Assembly (NCBI RefSeq): GCF_042427615.1 | Contig: NZ_JBHMEZ010000012.1 | Location: 802,976 to 866,975, forward strand | From: Formosa undariae | GTDB taxonomy: Bacteria; Bacteroidota; Bacteroidia; Flavobacteriales; Flavobacteriaceae | Direction: 5' to 3' | Length of the DNA: 64,000 nucleotides | In this document: one piece after another, positions 1-8,632 of the stretch | Layout of the letters: every line of letters begins with the position of its first letter | Numbering within the stretch: the first letter of the stretch is position 1 | Notes under the pieces: generated by a model | Database searches by the model: none | Told to the model about the DNA's origin: nothing | What the model saw: the letters and a program-made list of their open reading frames with translations, nothing else | Made by a program: the position numbers and the translations under genes

Positions 1-1083
1 GTTTTTGGTTATTTCAAAGACAAACAAGATAGTCCGATTACCATTAAATTAGACTACCCTAAAACATGGACTGTTGGTACTGCCTTAAGTAAAAACAGTG
101 ACGGTCTATACATTGCAGAAGATTATGATAAAGTTGTAGATTCTCCTATTCTTTTAGGTAACCTAACTAAAGCAAACATGAATGTTGAAGGTACAAATGT
201 AGACATTTACACCTATTCTAAAACGGGCTTGGTAACCTCTAATCAGATTTTAGAATCTATGAAAAACATGTTAGTCTCTGCTAGCGGATTTCTTAAAGGA
301 TTACCTGTAAAAAACTACACCTTTTTATTCCATTTTGAAGACATTACCAATGGTGCTTGGGAACATTCCTACAGTTCAGAATATATTTATAAAGAGGATA
401 AATGGGAAAATTTAGAGGCGCAAGTCGTTGAAATAGCTGCACACGAATTCTTCCATGTCGTTACGCCTTTAAATATTCACAGTGAAATTGTAGATCAGTT
501 TAACTTTATTACACCTGTAGCTTCTAGACACCTGTGGTTGTACGAAGGCACTACAGAATGGGCTGCACATATGATGTTATTTCGTTCGAACTTAAAATCG
601 ACCGATGATTATTTTAATACCCTTTCTAAAAAAATAATGATCGCTTCGAAATATTTCGATCCCGAATTAAGCTTGGAACAATTATCGCTTACCTCTTACA
701 CACCGGCAGGTCAAAAACAATATGGAAATATTTATATGAGAGGTGCGATAGTTGCTGGACTCTTAGATATAAAACTATTAAAATTATCGAACGGAAAGCG
801 AGGTTACATAGATGTTATTAATGATTTAGCTAAAAAATATGGTCCGAATACACCCTTCGACGATGCCACTTTTTTCTCCACTTTTGTAACAGAAACATAT
901 CCTGAAATTCAGTACTTTATAGACGATTTTATTATTAACACAAAGCCATTACCGATTAAGGCTTTTTACAATAAAATAGGTGTAGATTATAACGAGACAG
1001 AAAATGCATTCTCTATAAACACAACGCCTACAGCGGAACAACTAAAATTAAGAACAAAATGGATGACTCCAATTCGTTTGTAA
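1..1083 (+). CDS. M61-family metallopeptidase, 5' end outside window
   Basis: The open frame runs in phase from base 1, so the gene begins upstream and only the last 360 residues are visible; the ATG at 178 is internal. A zinc-binding HEFFH motif sits at visible residues 148-152 and the third ligand is probably the Glu of LYEGTTEW near residue 182, the arrangement of the gluzincin M61 (glycyl aminopeptidase-like) family. These are normally exported or periplasmic peptidases. The visible C-terminus ends soon after the catalytic domain without a recognisable full PDZ domain, which many M61 proteins carry. A secreted NTF2-like protein follows 12 bp downstream, probably in the same transcript. 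Family call confident; substrate unknown. Confidence 0.85.
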   Translation, partial: VFGYFKDKQDSPITIKLDYPKTWTVGTALSKNSDGLYIAEDYDKVVDSPILLGNLTKANMNVEGTNVDIYTYSKTGLVTSNQILESMKNMLVSASGFLKGLPVKNYTFLFHFEDITNGAWEHSYSSEYIYKEDKWENLEAQVVEIAAHEFFHVVTPLNIHSEIVDQFNFITPVASRHLWLYEGTTEWAAHMMLFRSNLKSTDDYFNTLSKKIMIASKYFDPELSLEQLSLTSYTPAGQKQYGNIYMRGAIVAGLLDIKLLKLSNGKRGYIDVINDLAKKYGPNTPFDDATFFSTFVTETYPEIQYFIDDFIINTKPLPIKAFYNKIGVDYNETENAFSINTTPTAEQLKLRTKWMTPIRL

Positions 1084-1095
1084 AAATTCGTTAAA

Positions 1096-1650
1096 ATGAA
1101 AAAATTATTATTCATATTTGGGTTAAGTATTTTTCTAATTTCTCCTGCAATTGCACAAAAAAAGAAAGAAGTAGTAATACAAAAAACCGACTATATGCCT
1201 CTAGTAAAATCTTTAGAGACTACTTTAGGAACGTTATATCTTTCTCTTTCCGGAGATAAAAAAGAAAAACGCGATTGGGATTTATTTAAATTTTTATTTA
1301 AAGAAGATGCCAAATTAATTACCACGGGAGTCGATTACGAAGGCAAGCTACAAGCTAAATACATGGCGCCTGCCGATTACGTTAAAGCATCTAAATCTTG
1401 GATGTTAAAAAACGGGTTTCATGAAAAAGAGATTCACAGAATCGTGCATACCTTTGGAGATATCACACAAGTTTTTAGCACTTTTGAAGCCTATCATTCA
1501 GAAAACGACAAAGAACCTTTTGCAAAAGGAATTAATAGTATCCAATTAATGTTCGACGGGAATCGTTGGTGGATTATCAATCTGTTATGGACAAACGAAA
1601 CGGAAACCAAACCAATTCCTGCCGAATTCTTACAAAAGGACGAATATTAA
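1096..1650 (+). CDS. Secreted NTF2-like hypothetical protein
   Basis: 184 residues. The N-terminus (Lys-Lys, a hydrophobic stretch, then PAIAQ) is a signal peptide likely cleaved near residue 20. The rest, with an aromatic-rich C-terminal half (a repeated FEAYHS / NRWWIINLLW pattern), looks like the SnoaL/NTF2-like fold often seen in small secreted Bacteroidota proteins. It follows the M61 peptidase by 12 bp and converges with pcm, overlapping its last 4 bases. No catalytic residues can be assigned, so function is unknown. Confidence 0.7.
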   Translation: MKKLLFIFGLSIFLISPAIAQKKKEVVIQKTDYMPLVKSLETTLGTLYLSLSGDKKEKRDWDLFKFLFKEDAKLITTGVDYEGKLQAKYMAPADYVKASKSWMLKNGFHEKEIHRIVHTFGDITQVFSTFEAYHSENDKEPFAKGINSIQLMFDGNRWWIINLLWTNETETKPIPAEFLQKDEY

Positions 1651-2288
1651 TTTTTATCCTCCAATAGCGGTACAAAACGAAACTCACCAAACTCGTGTTT
1701 TTCAAATTCTTTAGGGCCCTTTCTTACAAAAAGGGTCATAGTTTGTACATTATCCCCTACAGGAATTACTAAACGACCACCTATTTTTAACTGACTTAAT
1801 AAAGGAGTCGGCACAAATGGTGCACCCGCTGTTACGATAATCCCATCGAAAGGAGCTTCTTCAGGCATTCCTTTATAGCCATCACCAAAAATTAATTGTT
1901 TAGGACGATATCCCAATTTAGGCAAAAACTTACTGGTTTTTTTAAACAACTCTAATTGGCGTTCAATGCTATATACCTTAACTCCTAATTCGCATAAAAC
2001 AGCTGTTTGATAACCACTTCCAGTTCCAATTTCTAAAATTTTAGCTTCGCGTTTAATCTTTAATAACTCGGTTTGAAAGGCCACTGTATATGGCTGAGAT
2101 ATTGTCTGATCTGCCGCAATAGGAAATGCTTTGTCTTGATACGCATGATCTAAAAAGCTAGAATCCATAAACAAATGCCTTGGTATATTCCCAATAGTTT
2201 TAAGCACATTTACATCTGTAATGCCTTTGTTTTTTAGTGTATTTACCAATTGTTGTCGTAATCCTTGATGTTTAAAAGTATCTTTCAA
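1647..2288 (-). CDS. pcm: Protein-L-isoaspartate O-methyltransferase
   Basis: 213 residues, the usual length. It repairs isoaspartyl residues in damaged proteins using S-adenosylmethionine. The SAM-binding motif EIGTGSGYQTAV lies near residue 84, preceded by the family motif QTISQPYTVAF. The start is a TTG at 2288; no in-frame ATG or GTG was found a short way upstream, and MKDTF is the start expected for flavobacterial homologues. A -7 element lies at 2332-2339. It converges with the NTF2-like gene (4-base overlap). Confidence 0.93.
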   Translation of the reverse strand: MKDTFKHQGLRQQLVNTLKNKGITDVNVLKTIGNIPRHLFMDSSFLDHAYQDKAFPIAADQTISQPYTVAFQTELLKIKREAKILEIGTGSGYQTAVLCELGVKVYSIERQLELFKKTSKFLPKLGYRPKQLIFGDGYKGMPEEAPFDGIIVTAGAPFVPTPLLSQLKIGGRLVIPVGDNVQTMTLFVRKGPKEFEKHEFGEFRFVPLLEDKN

Positions 2289-2331
2289 GAGGGTCTGTTT
2301 TATTATGAGTTTTGAAGAATTTTAAGTTTTG

Positions 2332-2339
2332 CAAAAGTA
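2332..2339 (-). promoter_or_regulatory. -7 element (TACTTTTG) for pcm
   Basis: Matches the Bacteroidota -7 consensus TAnnTTTG on the minus strand, 43 nt before the pcm start. No TTG is found at the ideal -33 spacing, so support comes from the -7 element only. Confidence 0.45.
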
Positions 2340-2386
2340 AATCTTTTTTTAAAATTTTATTAGCATTTAAAACTCATAAAAAATCT

Positions 2387-2394
2387 TATTTTTG
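2387..2394 (+). promoter_or_regulatory. -7 element (TATTTTTG) for the Gfo/Idh gene
   Basis: A match to TAnnTTTG that ends 17 nt before the ATG at 2412, in the divergent region shared with pcm. There is no clear TTG 19 nt upstream. Confidence 0.45.
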
Positions 2395-2411
2395 TTTAAA
2401 ACCCTATTAAC

Positions 2412-3371
2412 ATGCTAAAAGTTGGAGTTCTTGGTGCTGGTCACCTCGGAAAAATTCATTTAAGACTTCTAAATCAATCAGATAAATACGACCTAGTCGG
2501 TTTTCATGATGCAGATAAAGAAAACGCTAAGAAAGTTGAAGCCGAATTTGGTTATAAATTTTTTGAAACTGTAGAAGATTTAATAGATGCTGTGGCTGTT
2601 GTAGACATTGTAACTCCTACTCTTTCTCACTACGATTGTGCAAAATTAGCAATATCTAAAGGCAAAAATATATTTGTTGAAAAACCAATAACCAATACTG
2701 TTGAAGAAGCTGAAGCCTTAAGAACTTTAGTTGCCGAATATAAAGTTAAAGGACAAGTTGGACATGTAGAGCGTTTTAATCCCGCTTTTACTGCAATAAA
2801 AGATTTACTAGATAAACCTATGTTTATCGAAGCACATCGCTTAGCAGAATTTAATCCTAGAGGAACTGATGTTCCTGTTGTTTTAGATTTAATGATTCAT
2901 GATATCGACATTATTTTAAGTGTTGTTCAATCTAAAGTAAAACATATAAGCGCCAGTGGTGTTTCGGTAATTAGTGAGACTCCAGATATTGCAAACGCCA
3001 GAATTGAATTTGTAAATGGTTGTGTTGCGAACCTTACGGCCAGTAGAATTTCATTAAAAAGCATGCGTAAAACACGTTTTTTTCAGCGTGATGCTTATAT
3101 TTCTGTCGATTTTCTTGAAAAGAAATGTGAAGTAGTTAAGATGAAAGATGCGCCTAAGGAGCCTGGAGATTTTGATATGATCCTTCAAAATGCTGAAGGA
3201 ATCAAGAAACAAATCTATTTTGCAAATCCTGATGTGGCGAATAACAATGCCATTTTAGACGAATTAGAGACGTTTGCAGATGCTATAAATAATGACACAA
3301 AACCTGTTGTAACCCTACACGACGGGACCGAAGCTTTACGTGTCGCTAATATGATTATAGATCAGTTTTAA
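2412..3371 (+). CDS. Gfo/Idh/MocA-family NAD(P)-dependent oxidoreductase
   Basis: 319 residues. The N-terminal Rossmann fold has the dinucleotide motif GVLGAGHLGKIH at residues 5-16, followed by the family's EKPI motif near residue 95, where the Lys is catalytic in characterised members. The C-terminal half is the usual alpha/beta substrate domain with a HDIDI segment. Members oxidise or reduce sugars, inositols or related polyols; the substrate cannot be told from sequence. A 3-hydroxyacyl-CoA dehydrogenase follows 57 bp later on the same strand. Confidence 0.85.
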   Translation: MLKVGVLGAGHLGKIHLRLLNQSDKYDLVGFHDADKENAKKVEAEFGYKFFETVEDLIDAVAVVDIVTPTLSHYDCAKLAISKGKNIFVEKPITNTVEEAEALRTLVAEYKVKGQVGHVERFNPAFTAIKDLLDKPMFIEAHRLAEFNPRGTDVPVVLDLMIHDIDIILSVVQSKVKHISASGVSVISETPDIANARIEFVNGCVANLTASRISLKSMRKTRFFQRDAYISVDFLEKKCEVVKMKDAPKEPGDFDMILQNAEGIKKQIYFANPDVANNNAILDELETFADAINNDTKPVVTLHDGTEALRVANMIIDQF

Positions 3372-3428
3372 GAACAGTTCGAATTCATTTTAAACCCTTT
3401 TAATAACGTCTATTAATAGTTTACAATC

Positions 3429-4319
3429 ATGAAAAACATTGCAGTTATAGGAGCAGGAACCATGGGAAATGGCATAGCACACACCTTTGCTCAGAGTGGA
3501 TTTTATGTTTCCTTAATAGACATTAATGATGCGTCTTTAAACAAAAGTTTAGCTACAATTTCTAAAAATTTAGATCGATTAGTTTCTAAAGCTGTTATTT
3601 CTGAAACTCAAAAGAGCGATACTCTAAGTCGGATTTCGATCTATACAGATATTAAATTAGGTATTAAAGAGGCTGATCTGGTTATTGAAGCTGCTTCAGA
3701 AAATTTAGATTTAAAACTTAGCATATTCAAACAGTTAAGCGATATATGCAACGCTAAAACGATACTAGCAACAAATACATCTTCCATTTCTATTACACAA
3801 ATTGCGGCGGTTACAAATCGCCCGGAAATGGTTATCGGCATGCATTTTATGAATCCTGTTCCGATTATGAAATTGGTAGAAATTATTCGTGGCTATAATA
3901 CGAGTGATGCAGTTACCAAAATAATAATGGACGTCTCAAAAACATTAGGCAAAAATCCTGTAGAAGTTAACGATTATCCTGGCTTTGTTGCTAATCGCAT
4001 TTTAATGCCCATGCTTAACGAATCGATTGAGACCTTGTACAATGGAGTGGCCGGTGTAAAAGAAATAGACACGGTTATGAAATTAGGAATGGCACACCCG
4101 ATGGGACCATTACAATTAGCAGATTTTATAGGTTTAGATGTTTGCTTATCTATTTTAAATGTGATGTACGACGGATTTAAAAATCCGAAATACGCACCTT
4201 CTCCTCTACTTGTAAATATGGTGAGAGCCGGAAAACTGGGTCTAAAATCTGGTGAAGGTTTTTACAACTATGCAACGAGTAGAAAAGCAGACGTTATCTC
4301 CAGTCAATTTTTAAAATAG
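3429..4319 (+). CDS. 3-hydroxyacyl-CoA (3-hydroxybutyryl-CoA) dehydrogenase
   Basis: 296 residues, the single-domain length. It interconverts 3-hydroxyacyl-CoA and 3-oxoacyl-CoA with NAD(P). The N-terminal motif GAGTMGNGIAH binds NAD; the catalytic His lies in the GMHFMNPVP segment, and the C-terminal 3HCDH domain contains the VANRILMPMLNE stretch. Size and motifs match the Hbd type rather than a fused FadB alpha subunit. No other fatty-acid genes adjoin it, so a role in butanoate, fatty-acid or amino-acid breakdown is open. Confidence 0.9.
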   Translation: MKNIAVIGAGTMGNGIAHTFAQSGFYVSLIDINDASLNKSLATISKNLDRLVSKAVISETQKSDTLSRISIYTDIKLGIKEADLVIEAASENLDLKLSIFKQLSDICNAKTILATNTSSISITQIAAVTNRPEMVIGMHFMNPVPIMKLVEIIRGYNTSDAVTKIIMDVSKTLGKNPVEVNDYPGFVANRILMPMLNESIETLYNGVAGVKEIDTVMKLGMAHPMGPLQLADFIGLDVCLSILNVMYDGFKNPKYAPSPLLVNMVRAGKLGLKSGEGFYNYATSRKADVISSQFLK

Positions 4320-4405
4320 AAATTATTTCTGTTTTAAGAAACGTCAATTAAATACGAGATCAAGAAGCCATTCATTTACACATTTTAAACGCATAATTAC
4401 TCACT

Positions 4406-5071
4406 ATGTCAATTCAACAAAATTTAAAACATATTAAAGAAACACTACCTGAAAATGTAACTCTTGTAGCTGTTTCTAAAACTAAACCTGTTAGCGATTT
4501 GCAAGAGGCTTACGATGCTGGTCAACGTATTTTTGGTGAAAACAAAATTCAGGAAATGGCCGAAAAACATGAGCTATTACCAAAAGATATTGAGTGGCAC
4601 ATGATTGGTCATGTACAGCGAAATAAAGTCAAATACATGGCATCGTTTGTAAACTTGATTCATGGTGTTGAAAATGAAAAATTATTGAATGAAATAAACA
4701 AGCAAGCCAAGAAACACGATCGCATTATAGATTGTTTGCTTCAGATTAAAATTGCAGATGAAGAATCCAAATTTGGAATGCATGAAGCTGAAGCGATTGA
4801 AATCCTAAAATCTGACGCGTTTTCAGAATTAGCACATGTTAATATAGTGGGTATTATGGGCATGGCAACATTCACCGAGAATGAATCACAAATAAAATCT
4901 GAATTTACCCAATTAAAAACTACCTTTAATACCTTAAAAGTACTGCATACTAATCCTGCTCAATTTAAAACCATTTCGATGGGTATGAGTGGTGATTATC
5001 AATTAGCCATAGGTTGCGGAAGCACGATGGTGCGTATTGGAAGTAGTATTTTTGGAGTACGTAATTATTAA
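4406..5071 (+). CDS. YggS-family pyridoxal-phosphate homeostasis protein
   Basis: 221 residues forming a PLP-binding TIM barrel like the N-terminal domain of alanine racemase. Visible hallmarks are AVSKTKP with the PLP lysine near residue 26, FGENKIQE, WHMIGHVQRNK and the C-terminal SMGMSGDYQLAI. The family (YggS/PROSC) controls PLP supply rather than acting as an enzyme. It is followed after 17 bp by the exonuclease/GIY-YIG gene on the same strand, so the two may be co-transcribed and perhaps translationally coupled. Confidence 0.93.
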   Translation: MSIQQNLKHIKETLPENVTLVAVSKTKPVSDLQEAYDAGQRIFGENKIQEMAEKHELLPKDIEWHMIGHVQRNKVKYMASFVNLIHGVENEKLLNEINKQAKKHDRIIDCLLQIKIADEESKFGMHEAEAIEILKSDAFSELAHVNIVGIMGMATFTENESQIKSEFTQLKTTFNTLKVLHTNPAQFKTISMGMSGDYQLAIGCGSTMVRIGSSIFGVRNY

Positions 5072-5088
5072 TTTTTTAAGAGTATATT

Positions 5089-6465
5089 ATTTACGCAATT
5101 TTAGACATAGAGACCACAGGTGGTAAATTTAATGAAGAAGGCATTACCGAAATTGCTATTCATAAATACGACGGTCACACCGTTGTAGATCAATTTATTA
5201 CTTTAGTAAACCCAGAACGAAATATTCAACCGTTTGTAGTTAAACTTACAGGAATCAATAACAATATGCTAAAAAATGCACCGAAGTTTTACGAGGTTGC
5301 AAAACGCATTATTGAAATTACCAAAGACTGTATAATTGTTGCACACAACTCGGAATTTGATTACCGTATTCTGCGTACAGAATTTAACCGTTTAGGTTAC
5401 GATTATAAACGCAATACACTTTGTACTGTAGAATTATCAAAAGATTTAATTCCTGATCAGCCATCATACAGCCTAGGAAAATTAGTCAGATCCCTTGGTA
5501 TTCCTGTAACCGATAGACATCGTGCAAACGGAGATGCTTTGGCAACGGTGAAATTATTCAAATTACTGCAAACAAAAGATACGACCAAACAAATCATTCA
5601 ATCCTCTATAAAGGAAGGTCATAATCCAAAAAAATTAGATAGAAAGCTAATAGATATTGTCGAAGAACTTCCTGCTATTACAGGTGTGTATTATATGCAT
5701 AAAGAAGGTGGAGACATTATTTATATTGGAAAAAGCAGAAATATAAAACGTCGCGTTAATCAGCATTTCACAGCTCCAAATTCTAAATCTAAGAAAATAC
5801 AACTTCATGTTACCGCAGTGACTTACGAAGAAACTGGAAGTGAATTGGTGGCCCTGCTTAAAGAAAATGAAGAAATAAAGCGTCTAAAACCAATTTATAA
5901 TAGAGCCAGAAAACGCACACATTACACCCATGCGCTTTATGCTTTTAAGGATAAAAATGGTTATATAAATTTAAAGATTGATGTTGCCGATGGACGCAAG
6001 AAATCCATTACAACATTTAGCAATAAACAAAGTGCACATCATTTTATAGAGCATAATGTTGAAGCTTATAATCTATGCTTACAATTAACAGGATTATCTA
6101 CTGTAAATGCAGAGAAGCCTTGTTTTAATTACGGCTTAAGAACATGTCATGGTGCATGTATAACTGAAGAATCTCCAGAAGAATACAACTTGCGTGTTCA
6201 AGAACTTATAGAGAAAAACAGTTATGCTCATAAAAATATGATTATTGTAGATCGTGGTCGAGAAATTGAAGAGCGCAGTGCGATTTACATTAAAGATGGA
6301 CAATTTGAAGGTTTAGGATTCTTCAATCTTAACTATCAAATTAATAATATTAAAGTGTTAGAATCTATTATTACCAAGATGGAAAACAATAGAGATTCCC
6401 AACATATTATTCAGAGTTATTTACGGAGTCATAAAAAACTCAAAATTATTCAGCTTCCTGCTTAA
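5089..6465 (+). CDS. DEDDh exonuclease fused to GIY-YIG (UvrC-like) nuclease, apparent ATT start
   Basis: About 458 residues. The N-terminal DnaQ/epsilon-type 3'-5' exonuclease has D6/E8 in AILDIETTGG, H86..D91 and the H144..D149 pair. The second half is a UvrC-like GIY-YIG domain (GVYY near 199, YIGKS near 212) with Cys residues further on. This fusion is common in Bacteroidota and probably acts in DNA repair. The exonuclease motif starts only four codons after an in-frame TAA at 5077-5079, and the codons between are GAG TAT ATT ATT TAC: no ATG, GTG or TTG precedes the catalytic Asp. ATT at 5089 (or 5086) is therefore the likely start. Beginning at the ATG at 5266 would delete the D/E metal ligands. 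Confidence 0.85.
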   Translation: MYAILDIETTGGKFNEEGITEIAIHKYDGHTVVDQFITLVNPERNIQPFVVKLTGINNNMLKNAPKFYEVAKRIIEITKDCIIVAHNSEFDYRILRTEFNRLGYDYKRNTLCTVELSKDLIPDQPSYSLGKLVRSLGIPVTDRHRANGDALATVKLFKLLQTKDTTKQIIQSSIKEGHNPKKLDRKLIDIVEELPAITGVYYMHKEGGDIIYIGKSRNIKRRVNQHFTAPNSKSKKIQLHVTAVTYEETGSELVALLKENEEIKRLKPIYNRARKRTHYTHALYAFKDKNGYINLKIDVADGRKKSITTFSNKQSAHHFIEHNVEAYNLCLQLTGLSTVNAEKPCFNYGLRTCHGACITEESPEEYNLRVQELIEKNSYAHKNMIIVDRGREIEERSAIYIKDGQFEGLGFFNLNYQINNIKVLESIITKMENNRDSQHIIQSYLRSHKKLKIIQLPA

Positions 6466-6519
6466 AATCTATATTTTAGGCTAACTCCATTTATTTAAGA
6501 AAAACAAACTTACTTTTCT

Positions 6520-6527
6520 TACTTTTG
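6520..6527 (+). promoter_or_regulatory. -7 element (TACTTTTG) directly before the K+ channel gene
   Basis: A TAnnTTTG match that ends 5 nt before the ATG at 6533. Transcription would begin at or within a few bases of the start codon, which suggests a leaderless or near-leaderless mRNA. Confidence 0.5.
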
Positions 6528-6532
6528 ATCTT

Positions 6533-7405
6533 ATGATTGAACCAAAACGAGATAAAAACTGGAAAACGCAGTTGCATGAAATTATTTATGAAGCGGATAC
6601 GCCGGCAGGAAAGTTATTCGATATCATATTACTTATAGCTATTATTGCCAGTATACTTTTGGTTATGCTAGAAAGTGTCGAATCCATAGATGTAAAATAT
6701 CATAGTTTTTTAAATATTTCAGAATGGACTATAACGGTGCTTTTTACCCTAGAATATATTGCCCGAATTATTACTGTAAAAAAACCGTTTAAATATATAT
6801 TTAGCTTTTATGGGGTTATCGATTTACTATCTACAGCTCCAAAGTATCTGTCTATAATTTTTGTTGGAACACACGCTTTAGTAGCCTTAAGAGCATTGCG
6901 ATTACTGCGTGTTTTTAGAATTTTAAAATTAGCTCGATTTTTAGGAGCTTCTAACAATTTAACGACTGCACTAAAAGCTAGCCGTGCAAAAATTTCGGTT
7001 TTTCTGTTTGCTGTTGTCATTTTAGCTGTCATTTTAGGAACCATTATGTATTTAATTGAAGGGGATAAAAATGAAGGATTTGCCAACATTCCTAAAAGTG
7101 TATATTGGTGTATCGTAACCCTTACCACTGTTGGTTTTGGAGATATTGCACCACAAACACCTTTTGGACAATTTATCGCATCGATAATAATGATTTTAGG
7201 TTATGGCATTATTGCAGTACCTACAGGAATTGTTTCTGCCGAATATTCTAGTCAGGGAAATAGCAACAAAAATTCGACATCGGAACAACCTGAAACAAAA
7301 AAAGTACGTTTAAATTCTCAATCGTGTTCTAATTGCCTAAAAAGCGATCATAGAGATGGCGCACAAAATTGTTATAATTGCGGCGAACCACTTCATAATA
7401 ATTAA
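6533..7405 (+). CDS. Voltage-gated-type potassium channel with C-terminal zinc ribbon
   Basis: 290 residues. An N-terminal cytoplasmic stretch leads into S1-S4-like helices; the Arg-rich ALRALRLLRVFRILK segment near residues 120-134 is an S4 voltage sensor. A pore loop with the K+ selectivity signature TTVGFGD follows, then a last helix. The C-terminal tail carries CxxC-x13-CxxC (CSNC and CYNC), a probable zinc ribbon in the cytoplasm. Its end overlaps the longest possible miaA frame, but miaA most likely starts 4 nt after this stop. Confidence 0.88.
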   Translation: MIEPKRDKNWKTQLHEIIYEADTPAGKLFDIILLIAIIASILLVMLESVESIDVKYHSFLNISEWTITVLFTLEYIARIITVKKPFKYIFSFYGVIDLLSTAPKYLSIIFVGTHALVALRALRLLRVFRILKLARFLGASNNLTTALKASRAKISVFLFAVVILAVILGTIMYLIEGDKNEGFANIPKSVYWCIVTLTTVGFGDIAPQTPFGQFIASIIMILGYGIIAVPTGIVSAEYSSQGNSNKNSTSEQPETKKVRLNSQSCSNCLKSDHRDGAQNCYNCGEPLHNN

Positions 7406-7409
7406 AATT

Positions 7410-8318
7410 TTGGATAAAAATCACTACCTTATATCTATAGTTGGACCAACAGCAATTGGTAAAACAGCACTAAGTATTAAACTTGCAAAGCATTTTAATA
7501 CCGAAATAATTTCTGCAGATTCAAGGCAGTTTTTCAAAGAAATGCAAATTGGTACCGCGGCTCCAACAACTGATGAATTAGCCCAAGCTCCTCATCATTT
7601 TATTCACAACAAATCTATTGAAGACGTTTATAATGTTGGGACTTTCGAAAAAGAGGCCATTCAATCTTTAGATCGTTTATTTGAATCACACAATACAGCA
7701 ATCATGGTAGGTGGTTCTGGATTATATGTAGATGCAGTAACTCGCGGTTTAGACGATTTCCCAAAAGTTGATTATAATATAAGAACAGCTTTAAATGCGC
7801 AATTAGATGCAGATGGTTTACAAGCCTTGCAAGATCAATTAAAGCAACTGGACCCAAAGTCTTTTGAGACTATTGCTATAGATAATCCACATCGTGTAAT
7901 TAGAGCCTTAGAAATATGTATCGGTACAGGGCAACCCTATTCTTCTTTTTTAAATAAAAACAAAGACAACCGTCCGTTTAAGACCATTACTATTGGACTA
8001 AAAGCAGATCGTGAGATTATTTACGACCGTATAAATAGACGTGTCGATATCATGATGGCACAAGGTCTTCTAGAAGAGGTAAAACAACTTGAAAACAAGC
8101 AGCATTTAAACGCTTTAAATACCGTTGGCTATAAGGAGCTTTTCAATTACTTAAACGGAGAATATACACTAGATTTTGCAATTTCAGAAATTAAGAAAAA
8201 CTCAAGACGTTTTGCAAAGCGCCAACTCACTTGGTTTAAAAGGAATGAAGAGACGTTATGGTTTGATTACGAAACATCAATCGAAACCATAATTCAAGAT
8301 CTAGAAAAAAAGTTTTAA
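7410..8318 (+). CDS. miaA: tRNA dimethylallyltransferase
   Basis: It adds the dimethylallyl group to A37 of tRNAs reading UNN codons. The P-loop GPTAIGKT lies near residue 11 and is followed by IISADSRQFF and the VGGSGLY motif. With the TTG at 7410 the protein has 302 residues and begins with the expected short lead to the P-loop. An ATG at 7356 would add 18 residues overlapping the channel's zinc ribbon by 50 nt, so it is less likely. Only 4 nt separate TTG from the channel stop, suggesting one transcript. Confidence 0.9.
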   Translation: MDKNHYLISIVGPTAIGKTALSIKLAKHFNTEIISADSRQFFKEMQIGTAAPTTDELAQAPHHFIHNKSIEDVYNVGTFEKEAIQSLDRLFESHNTAIMVGGSGLYVDAVTRGLDDFPKVDYNIRTALNAQLDADGLQALQDQLKQLDPKSFETIAIDNPHRVIRALEICIGTGQPYSSFLNKNKDNRPFKTITIGLKADREIIYDRINRRVDIMMAQGLLEEVKQLENKQHLNALNTVGYKELFNYLNGEYTLDFAISEIKKNSRRFAKRQLTWFKRNEETLWFDYETSIETIIQDLEKKF

Positions 8319-8632
8319 ACCTATAAATTTAAAATTAGTGTACTTCGAGCTTCAAAATAATGTGTTTTCTCTTAAATAACCGACGTTTACTAAACATTCA
8401 CCAATTATAAAGATATACGCTTTCATTAATTTAAAGGACGGATAAAAAGACTTAAATTAGCACTGATTTAGATATATATCACATTATATTTTCGATTCAT
8501 ATAAAAATATACGCTTTTATAAATCTCAATCCTTAAATTTTATATTGCCTGTTTTATCTAATAGATAATGATAAAAGTCATGTACTATATTTTTTATAAT
8601 AACTAATTTTGCACCTTATTTAAATTAAACCA
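8319..8632. other. Gene-free spacer with a repeated ATATACGC motif
   Basis: 314 bp with no credible ORF. It contains two near-identical 18-mers beginning ATATACGCTTT at 8413 and 8507 (two differences), 94 bp apart. A TAATTTTG at 8604-8611 fits the -7 consensus for the transporter gene starting at 8633. Confidence 0.5.
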
